From assembly GCA_030615305.1 (NCBI GenBank), contig JAUWZL010000024.1, positions 1 through 9,337 of the forward strand: DNA of 9,337 bases. The letters run 5' to 3'. Made by a program: the position numbers and the translations under genes. This document shows positions 4,496 through 9,337 of this stretch, piece after piece; position 1 is the first letter of the stretch, and each line of letters begins with the position of its first letter. Under the pieces are notes generated by a model. It did not search any database, had not been told where the DNA came from, and saw only the letters and a program-made list of their open reading frames with translations. Source of the stretch: Dehalococcoidia bacterium (GTDB lineage: Bacteria; Chloroflexota; Dehalococcoidia; Dehalococcoidales; JAUWZL01).

Positions 4496-5533
4496 TTATG
4501 GATAAACCGCTAGTGCCTCAAGGCCGGTGGTCTCGGGCAGGCCGAGCATCAGGTTCATGTTCTGGATAGCCTGCCCGGCGGCACCCTTAACCAGGTTGTC
4601 AAGACAGCTGATGACAACCAGCCGGCCGGTTCTGGCATCTATGGTCGGATGAATAAGACACAGGTTTGAGCCCCAGGTGTGCTTGGTATGGGGCGGAGAG
4701 GCTAATATCTTAACAAAGGGCTCATCTTTGTAGAAGTTGCGGTAAATTTGCCTCAGCTCTTCTTCTCCCTTTTTGCCGGCGGCAAGCTCATCTATAAGGG
4801 GGGCGTAGCAGGTTTGCAGTATACCTCTGGTCATTGGCACCAGATGGGGGACAAAGGTTACCGAGGGTGACTGGTTTGGATGGAGCAACTTTAGCTCCTG
4901 GACAATCTCTGGCAGGTGGCGGTGTCCCTCAAGAGCATAGGCGGTGGCATCTTCATTGGCCTCCGGGTAGTGAGTTTTAAGGCTGATGGTCCTGCCGACC
5001 CCGGAGACACCAGACTTACTGTCAATAATAATATCAGCCTTGATTAAGCCCTGTTTCACCGCCGGGGCTAGAGCCAGAATGGCGCCGGTGGGATAGCACC
5101 CGGGGTTAGCCACCAGTTGGGCGGAGGCAATCTGGGGCCGGTATAGTTCGGTGAGGCCGTATACCGCCTGTTTAAGTAACTCTGGCGCTGGGTGAGAAAA
5201 ACCATACCAAGCAGGGTATTCGCTGACATCCTTGAGCCTAAAATCGGCGCTTAAATCAACCACCTTGATGCCGTGGCTAATTAGTCTTACCACTTCTTGG
5301 GCGCTTTCTTTGTGAGGCATGGCAGAAAAAGCCAGGTCAACATCACCCAGCTCAGCCTCAATGACCAGGTCAGTGCCGGCAAGGTGGGGAAAAACCTCAT
5401 CTAACCTTTGACCGGCGGCACTTCGCCCAGTAACCGAAGAAAGCTCCACTTGTGGGTGCTGGATGAGTAACCTGGCCAGTTCTACACCGGTATAACCGGT
5501 AACATTGATAATACCTACTCTGGTTTTATTCAT
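4496..5533 (-). CDS. argC: N-acetyl-gamma-glutamyl-phosphate reductase
   Basis: A 345-residue cytoplasmic enzyme that reduces N-acetyl-glutamyl 5-phosphate to the semialdehyde with NADPH in arginine synthesis (EC 1.2.1.38). The nucleotide-binding start GIINVTGYTGVEL (7-19) is intact, the catalytic cysteine is C146 in NPGCYPTG, and the conserved GHRHLPEI (203-210), DSKSGVSGVGR (171-181) and C-terminal DNLVKGAAGQAIQN (312-325) blocks are present. Length is normal for the short bacterial type. The reading frame is open to 5596, but I chose the ATG at 5533: it begins the conserved sequence, has AGAGGTGA upstream, and leaves a 7-nt gap after the channel gene, whose stop lies within that Shine-Dalgarno, implying translational coupling. 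No other arginine gene is in the window. LysY (LysW-lysine pathway) is a related alternative, less likely without lysine genes. Confidence 0.93.
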   Translation of the reverse strand: MNKTRVGIINVTGYTGVELARLLIQHPQVELSSVTGRSAAGQRLDEVFPHLAGTDLVIEAELGDVDLAFSAMPHKESAQEVVRLISHGIKVVDLSADFRLKDVSEYPAWYGFSHPAPELLKQAVYGLTELYRPQIASAQLVANPGCYPTGAILALAPAVKQGLIKADIIIDSKSGVSGVGRTISLKTHYPEANEDATAYALEGHRHLPEIVQELKLLHPNQSPSVTFVPHLVPMTRGILQTCYAPLIDELAAGKKGEEELRQIYRNFYKDEPFVKILASPPHTKHTWGSNLCLIHPTIDARTGRLVVISCLDNLVKGAAGQAIQNMNLMLGLPETTGLEALAVYP

Positions 5534-5540
5534 TGGACTT

Positions 5541-6533
5541 TCACCTCTGGCAGATTTTTTCAAGAGATGCCAGTTGCTGCCTGGTGCCCATGACAATCAA
5601 CTGGTCTCCGGCCTCAATAGTTTCTTCTCCGGATGGGTTAGCCAGCAGTTGGTCACCCTGCCTGCTTATTGCCAAAACGGTAACTTGAGTACGCTGGCGA
5701 GCTTTTTCTATATCCAATCCGACAAGGGATGAGTCGTGATTTATGGCTATATTCTCTAACTGCAACTCCCGGCCGCGGCGATAGATTACCGTATCAATAA
5801 AGTCAACCACCGCCGGGCGCAGGGCGAGCATCGCCATGCGGCGGGCACCGATGCTGTGAGGGGATATGATACGGTCAGCCCCGGCTTTCTTTAGCTTGGC
5901 TTCAGCTTCGCTGCTAGAGGCGCGGGCCTCAATGAACAGGTTCGGACGAAGCCCCCGAGCCGACAGTGTTATGTAGGTGCTATCAGCATCACTACCAACG
6001 GCAACCACCAGGCCGCGGGCCTGATTAATACCGGCTTCCTTGAGCACATCATCAGTGGTGGCATCGGCAAGTAGGTAGAGACGGCCGTCCTTCTCGGCGT
6101 TGGCGATGCTTTCTTTATCTTTGTCAATAACGACAAAGGCTACCCTCTCCTCAGTGAAGACATGGGCTATCTCTTGCCCTACCTGGCCGTAGCCGCACAG
6201 GATGAAGTGGTCCTTGAGTTTTGCAATCCTGTTTTTCATCTGTCGCCTCCCTATAGTAGTACCAAATCCCCCCTCTATTACGTAAGCGACAATGGCGGTC
6301 AATGAGTACAGTGCCCCACCGACACCGCCCACAATTAAGAAAATGCTAAAAATTCTTCCGCTGTCGCTTAGTGGATGGACCTCGTTATAACCAACAGTGG
6401 TTATAGTTATTATAGTCATATAGAGGGCATCAATAAAAGACCAGCCCTCAATTAGCATATAACCGATGCCACCGGTTGCTATAATGATAGCTAGGGCACC
6501 TATTCCCCACAAAAGCCTTCTTGTTGGACTCAT
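5541..6533 (-). CDS. K+ channel with RCK (TrkA-N/TrkA-C) gating domains, MthK-like
   Basis: A 330-residue two-helix potassium channel with cytoplasmic ligand-sensing domains. TM1 is about 8-28, the pore helix and filter about 32-50 (ITITTVGYNEV), TM2 about 61-86. A TrkA-N/RCK Rossmann domain follows (110-225) with GYGQVG at 114-119 and an acidic end of strand 2 (VVIDKD, 134-139), then a TrkA-C domain (about 255-328). This is the architecture of MthK and relatives, which open on binding ions or nucleotides in the RCK ring. The filter reads TVGYN; the usual fifth residue is glycine, here N50. An internal ATG at codon 99 has a stronger ribosome-binding site than the gene's own ATG at 6533 (only AGGT). 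It is first in a cluster with argC and divergent from the condensing enzyme. Confidence 0.92.
   Translation of the reverse strand: MSPTRRLLWGIGALAIIIATGGIGYMLIEGWSFIDALYMTIITITTVGYNEVHPLSDSGRIFSIFLIVGGVGGALYSLTAIVAYVIEGGFGTTIGRRQMKNRIAKLKDHFILCGYGQVGQEIAHVFTEERVAFVVIDKDKESIANAEKDGRLYLLADATTDDVLKEAGINQARGLVVAVGSDADSTYITLSARGLRPNLFIEARASSSEAEAKLKKAGADRIISPHSIGARRMAMLALRPAVVDFIDTVIYRRGRELQLENIAINHDSSLVGLDIEKARQRTQVTVLAISRQGDQLLANPSGEETIEAGDQLIVMGTRQQLASLEKICQR
6237..6251 (-). promoter_or_regulatory. Internal ribosome-binding site and ATG for a soluble RCK subunit
   Basis: Within the channel gene, GGGAGG (6251-6246) lies exactly six bases before an in-frame ATG (6239-6237, codon 99) at the junction between TM2 and the RCK domain. 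Initiation here would make a 232-residue soluble RCK protein (positions 6239-5541). In the archaeal channel MthK an internal start at Met107 is known to produce soluble RCK subunits that complete the eight-member gating ring. The signal is seen directly; its use is inference. Confidence 0.6.
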
Positions 6534-6555
6534 TTAGCTACCTATGATTAAGTGT

Positions 6556-6584
6556 TTAAGAGTGCTTTAATTGTAGCATATAAT
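6556..6584 (+). promoter_or_regulatory. Promoter for the condensing-enzyme gene
   Basis: TTAAGA (6556-6561), a 17-bp spacer and a perfect TATAAT (6579-6584). The predicted start is near 6591, giving a leader of about 70 nt that contains the G-rich ribosome-binding site at 6646-6656. Confidence 0.5.
6570..6578 (-). promoter_or_regulatory. Extended -10 promoter for the K+ channel gene
   Basis: Minus-strand TGC (6578-6576) joined to TACAAT (6575-6570), the same TATGCTACAAT 11-mer as in front of the VTT gene. No good -35 box is seen. The leader would be about 30 nt. It abuts and interlocks with the oppositely oriented TATAAT at 6579-6584. Confidence 0.45.
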
Positions 6585-6660
6585 TTGCTAAAAGAGGGGC
6601 CATGTGCTAATATTTTGTATCAGATAAAGCGGATATAGACTATTGAAAAGGGGGGGTTTG

Positions 6661-7899
6661 GTGCCCAAGATTTATTTCCTTGATGTCACTAATCGGGATG
6701 GAGTGCAGACAGCCAAGCTCGGCCTATCCAAACTGGAAAAGACCCTGATAAATATCTACCTGAATGAGATAGGGGTCTTTCAGTCTGAATTTGGCTTCCC
6801 CACCACCAGGCATGAATCCAATTATCTAAAGGCTAACCTGGAACTGGCTGAGACGGGAGTCCTTAAACCTATCCGCTTGGAAGGCTGGATAAGAGCCATT
6901 GTTGCCGATGTAGAGACTGCCTTCAAGCTGGTACCCAATATACGGCATCTCAATCTCTCCATATCTACATCGAACCAGATGATTCAAGGCAAATTCCAGG
7001 GGCGAAAGAGCCAGGATGATATCATAAACGATATGACCCGGGCAGTTGATGCTGCTTGGGCGCATGGTGCCGAGAGTGTAGGAGTTAATGCTGAAGATGC
7101 CTCAAGGACAGGCTTGGATTACCTGCTCAAATTCGGCAAGGCGGCCAAGGAACACGGCGCCAACCGGCTGAGATATTGTGATACCCTTGGCTATGATAAT
7201 CCCTTCACCATATATGAAACTGTTAAGGCACTGGCGGAGAATGTGGGGCTCCCAATTGAGCTGCATTGTCATGGTGACCTAGGTATGGCGGTGGCCACTT
7301 CTCTGGCCGGTGCTAAAGGGGCTATAGATGGTGGCCAGGATGCCTATATCAACACCACGGTTAATGGTATTGGAGAAAGAGCGGGTAATGCCGACCTGGT
7401 GGCTACTATTTTAGCCGTCACCAAATCAAAGGGATTTGCTGAGAAATACCAGTTAGGCGGCTCTATAGATTTATCAAAAGCTTGGAAGATAGCCAAGTTT
7501 GCCAGCTATGCCTTTAATGTCCCAATACCGAGAAACCAGCCTGGTGTTGGCGCCAATGCCTTTGCCCACGAATCTGGCATCCATGCTGATGGAGTACTCA
7601 AGGACCCGGAAAACTATGAACTGTATGGCTTTGAAGAACTGGGGAGAGGTGAGCCAGAGCTTGTCGAGACTGGGCGAGAAATCTGTGCCGGTGAGTATAG
7701 CGGTATTTCCGGCTTTAGCCATATCATGGGCAAGATGGCGGTGTCATTCTCAAGCAGGGAAGAGGCTCAAGAGGTTCTGGAGCTGGTAAGATACGCCAAT
7801 GTGGAGGCACATAAGCCACTGGTTGAGGATGAATTACTTTTCATAGCCAGGTATCCGGCGATTGCTAAAAAACTGCTGGCTCTTAATCCGCTAGATTAG
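6661..7899 (+). CDS. Re-citrate synthase / homocitrate synthase-like enzyme (NifV-like)
   Basis: A 412-residue DRE-TIM metallolyase that condenses acetyl-CoA with a 2-oxoacid. Visible: LDVTNRDGVQT (7-17; R12-D13-G14), the metal-binding HCHGDLGMAVA (202-212; H202, H204), NTTVNGIGERAGNADL (231-246), and HESGIHADGVLKDP (303-316). It lacks the C-terminal regulatory domain of 2-isopropylmalate synthase. NifV-like proteins of this sort in Dehalococcoides (cbdbA1708, first annotated as homocitrate synthase) were shown to be Re-face citrate synthases, so citrate formation from oxaloacetate for glutamate synthesis is my preferred role; homocitrate synthesis remains possible, but no nitrogenase or lysine genes are nearby. 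The frame opens at TTG 6643, but that codon would sit inside the A4G7 Shine-Dalgarno, so I chose GTG 6661. A terminator follows. Confidence 0.85.
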   Translation: MPKIYFLDVTNRDGVQTAKLGLSKLEKTLINIYLNEIGVFQSEFGFPTTRHESNYLKANLELAETGVLKPIRLEGWIRAIVADVETAFKLVPNIRHLNLSISTSNQMIQGKFQGRKSQDDIINDMTRAVDAAWAHGAESVGVNAEDASRTGLDYLLKFGKAAKEHGANRLRYCDTLGYDNPFTIYETVKALAENVGLPIELHCHGDLGMAVATSLAGAKGAIDGGQDAYINTTVNGIGERAGNADLVATILAVTKSKGFAEKYQLGGSIDLSKAWKIAKFASYAFNVPIPRNQPGVGANAFAHESGIHADGVLKDPENYELYGFEELGRGEPELVETGREICAGEYSGISGFSHIMGKMAVSFSSREEAQEVLELVRYANVEAHKPLVEDELLFIARYPAIAKKLLALNPLD

Positions 7900-7914
7900 C
7901 TGTATTATATACAG
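7900..7914. promoter_or_regulatory. Palindrome directly after the condensing-enzyme stop
   Basis: CTGTAT-TAT-ATACAG is a perfect 6-bp inverted repeat with a 3-bp centre, starting at the base after the stop codon and 13 bp before the terminator stem. It could be a protein-binding site or part of the 3' end structure. Function unknown. Confidence 0.3.
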
Positions 7915-7927
7915 ACAAAGCGCATGG

Positions 7928-7956
7928 CAAAGAGGCTGCCCCAAGCCTCTTTGTTT
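7928..7956 (+). terminator. Intrinsic terminator of the condensing-enzyme transcript
   Basis: A perfect 10-bp stem, CAAAGAGGCT pairing with AGCCTCTTTG around a 6-nt loop (GCCCCA), followed by TTTGTTC. The T-tract is imperfect, but the stem is strong and it lies 28 nt past the stop and before the promoter of the next operon. Confidence 0.8.
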
Positions 7957-7978
7957 GTTCTGGCGGCACTGTTATAAT
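7951..7978 (+). promoter_or_regulatory. Promoter of the trmO-glycosylase-sir2 operon
   Basis: A perfect TATAAT (7973-7978) preceded by TGT (extended -10), with TTGTTT (7951-7956) 16 bp upstream. The -35 overlaps the descending arm and T-tract of the preceding terminator. The leader would be about 14 nt, mainly the GGGAGG ribosome-binding site. Confidence 0.55.
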
Positions 7979-7998
7979 GCTACCGGGAGGGTTTCAAA

Positions 7999-8472
7999 AT
8001 GGCTAGCCAGCTGCCGCATATGACTATTAAAGCTATCGGCATTGTCAGAAGTAAGATCAAACAAACACCAAAGCCCGAATATGACTGGCGGGGAATAGCT
8101 TCCCAGATTGTGGTTGATAGTAGCCTCAGCGAAGCCCTGGAAGGCCTGGGAGGGTATTCACACATTATTGTTATCTACTGGATGCATCAGGCTATCGACC
8201 CCAGCAAAATGGCGCTGAAGGTCCACCCTAAAGGCAATCGGGAACTGCCTTTGGTCGGGCTTTTTGCCTCCCGTTCACCCTATAGACCCAATCCAGTGGG
8301 ACAAAAAATAGTTAGGCTGCTTAAGCGTCAGGGTAATATATTATGGGTTGAAGGGCTTGATGCCGTTGATAGGACACCAGTAATTGATATAAAACCATAT
8401 ATTCCGGGATATGATTCGGCAGCTGATGCCGTGGTGCCCCAATGGACGGAGAGCAAACAGGCCAGTGCCTGA
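7999..8472 (+). CDS. TrmO/TsaA-type tRNA (t6A37) N6-methyltransferase
   Basis: A 157-residue protein of the UPF0066/TsaA family. TrmO from E. coli uses SAM to methylate N6-threonylcarbamoyladenosine at position 37 of threonine tRNAs. The hallmark ASRSPYRPNPVG (90-101) and LDAVDRTPVIDIKPYIP (120-136) are complete, and the N-terminal AIGIVRS (12-18) is typical. It consists of the beta-barrel core only; E. coli TrmO is about 235 residues with a C-terminal extension, so this is the short form common in archaea and many bacteria, some of which may act on other substrates. GGGAGG (7985-7990) lies eight bases before the ATG at 7999. The downstream glycosylase ORF starts 31 bp before this gene ends, so the two are probably translationally coupled. 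Confidence 0.88.
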   Translation: MASQLPHMTIKAIGIVRSKIKQTPKPEYDWRGIASQIVVDSSLSEALEGLGGYSHIIVIYWMHQAIDPSKMALKVHPKGNRELPLVGLFASRSPYRPNPVGQKIVRLLKRQGNILWVEGLDAVDRTPVIDIKPYIPGYDSAADAVVPQWTESKQASA

Positions 8473-9116
8473 AGGACATTTATCAAAGGCTTATAGCTGT
8501 CTACGGACCTCAACACTGGTGGCCGGCTGAAGAGCCTTTTGAGGTAATGGTAGGTGCTATCCTGACCCAGTCAGCTGCTTGGCTAAATGTGGAAAAGGCT
8601 ATCACCGGCTTGAAAGAGGCTAGGGCGCTATCACCCGGGGCGATGCGTCGTCTGCCTCTTCCTGAGCTGGCACTAATCATTCGTCCCTGTGGTTATTACA
8701 ATGCCAAGGCACTAAAACTCAAGGCCCTGGCCAGCTGGCTGGGAAGTCACTACTCCGATGACCTTAGTGGGCTATTTGCCCACGATATGGAAGACTTGCG
8801 CCGGCAGCTTATCTCTATCCATGGTATTGGGCCGGAGACGGCCGATTCCATCCTGCTTTATGCCGCTGGTAAGCCGACCTTTGTTATTGATGCCTATACC
8901 CGCTGCATAATTAGCCGCATCGGCCTAGCCCCGGGTATTAATAGCTATGCTGCCTATCAGCAACTTTTTATGGCTTATCTGCCGGCTGATGCCAGGCTGT
9001 TTAATGAATACCACGCCCTGCTGGTGCGTCTGGCCAAGGAAGACTGCCGTAAAAAGCCAATGTGCCGGCGGTGCTGCCTTGATGATATTTGCCGGTTTTA
9101 TAAAGCTAGTGGATGA
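8442..9116 (+). CDS. Endonuclease III-like DNA glycosylase, MagIII type
   Basis: A 224-residue HhH-GPD base-excision glycosylase with an iron-sulfur cluster. Conserved blocks are YGPQHWWPAEEPFEVMVGAILTQ (split at 21-31 and 32-43), GYYNAKALKLKA (84-95), the helix-hairpin-helix HGIGPETADSILLYAAG (127-143) and FVIDAYT (147-153) with the catalytic aspartate D150. Endonuclease III has a lysine nucleophile in its GVGRKTA motif; the matching position is E132, which points to a monofunctional glycosylase like the 3-methyladenine glycosylase MagIII, without strand cleavage. Four cysteines (C202, C208, C211, C217; spacing 5-2-5) can hold a 4Fe-4S cluster, with an extra C212 where proline is usual. The ATG at 8442 overlaps trmO by 31 bp; its ribosome-binding site is weak, fitting coupled translation. 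Sir2 follows 26 nt downstream. Confidence 0.9.
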   Translation: MDGEQTGQCLKDIYQRLIAVYGPQHWWPAEEPFEVMVGAILTQSAAWLNVEKAITGLKEARALSPGAMRRLPLPELALIIRPCGYYNAKALKLKALASWLGSHYSDDLSGLFAHDMEDLRRQLISIHGIGPETADSILLYAAGKPTFVIDAYTRCIISRIGLAPGINSYAAYQQLFMAYLPADARLFNEYHALLVRLAKEDCRKKPMCRRCCLDDICRFYKASG

Positions 9117-9142
9117 CTTAAATCTGCTCTTTGGTGGTGCTT

Positions 9143-9337
9143 ATGGATGAACTGGATATCCTTGCCAGTAAGATTGCTGAGCTGATTATCAAGGCCAAAC
9201 GAGTAGTTGTTTTTACCGGCGCTGGAATCAGCACAGAATCCGGCAGTCCCGACTTTCGCAGCCCCGGTGGCATCTGGGAACAGTTTGACCCTGATGACTT
9301 TACCTACCAGAGGTTTGTCACAGACGCTGCCTCTAGG
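9143..9337 (+). CDS. Sir2-family NAD-dependent protein deacylase, N-terminal fragment
   Basis: The first 65 residues of a sirtuin cut off by the right edge. The NAD-binding motifs are clear: [20 protein letters not shown] (21-40), that is GAGIS at 26-30 and PDFR at 36-39, followed by GGIWEQFDP. Sirtuins remove acyl groups from lysine with consumption of NAD. The usual residue between SG and PDFR is isoleucine; here it is serine (S35). The catalytic histidine and zinc cysteines would lie beyond the window. I chose the ATG at 9143; two in-frame GTG codons directly upstream (9134, 9137) are alternatives, and no convincing Shine-Dalgarno is seen. It is the third gene of the plus-strand operon with trmO and the glycosylase. 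Confidence 0.9.
   Translation, partial: MDELDILASKIAELIIKAKRVVVFTGAGISTESGSPDFRSPGGIWEQFDPDDFTYQRFVTDAASR

Noticed and set aside
4496..5533. LysY of the LysW-dependent lysine pathway instead of ArgC, given the nearby homocitrate-synthase-like gene
   Set aside because: No lysW, lysX, lysZ or lysJ is in the window, the synthase is divergently transcribed, and its resemblance is to the Re-citrate synthase type.
5534..5596. Longer N-terminus for ArgC (start at 5596)
   Set aside because: It would overlap the end of the channel gene by 56 bp and the extra 21 residues are not part of the family. The ATG at 5533 has an SD and starts the conserved nucleotide-binding fold.
6643..6660. TTG at 6643 as the start of the condensing enzyme
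   Set aside because: The codons after it are the A4G7 Shine-Dalgarno itself, which is well placed for the GTG at 6661.

Overview
This window of roughly 50% GC looks like a chromosomal piece of an anaerobic bacterium, most likely Chloroflexota of the Dehalococcoidia type. The placement is an inference. It rests mainly on a NifV-like enzyme resembling the Re-citrate synthase described from Dehalococcoides, plus the general style of the housekeeping genes. No rRNA or other strong phylogenetic marker is present.

Layout. (1) Positions 1-788 hold a divergent pair: the start of a TIGR03960-type radical SAM gene on the minus strand and an intact HIT-family hydrolase on the plus strand, with back-to-back sigma-70-type promoters between them. 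(2) Positions 789-2366 are a gene-poor, partly decayed stretch. It contains a short PLDc_N-like membrane peptide, an ABC-transporter ATPase that is frameshifted and cut off at the P-loop, a small cysteine-rich ORF behind a duplicated ribosome-binding-site module, a tyrosine-recombinase C-terminal scrap, and an unrecognised membrane-anchored helical protein. (3) A tRNA-Glu(UUC) on the minus strand is followed by a divergent VTT/DedA-type membrane protein, whose 3' end overlaps a convergent MFS transporter. (4) A minus-strand cluster reads K+ channel with RCK domains, then argC, then the MFS transporter. (5) Divergent from the channel, a DRE-TIM condensing enzyme (Re-citrate/homocitrate synthase type) ends at a good terminator. 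(6) A plus-strand operon follows: trmO-like tRNA methyltransferase, an endonuclease III-like DNA glycosylase of the MagIII type, and a Sir2 deacylase cut by the window end.

The most interesting signal is inside the K+ channel gene. A strong Shine-Dalgarno sequence sits six bases before an in-frame ATG (codon 99), at the junction between the pore and the RCK domain. This is the arrangement known from the archaeal channel MthK, where an internal start makes the soluble RCK subunits of the gating ring. Also notable are the relic exporter cassette, the duplicated 17-bp RBS/mini-ORF module, and a recurring extended -10 promoter motif (TGC-TAnnnT), which in two cases lies so close to the start codon that near-leaderless messages are expected. 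I see no CRISPR array, intact mobile element, defence island or clearly new multi-gene system.
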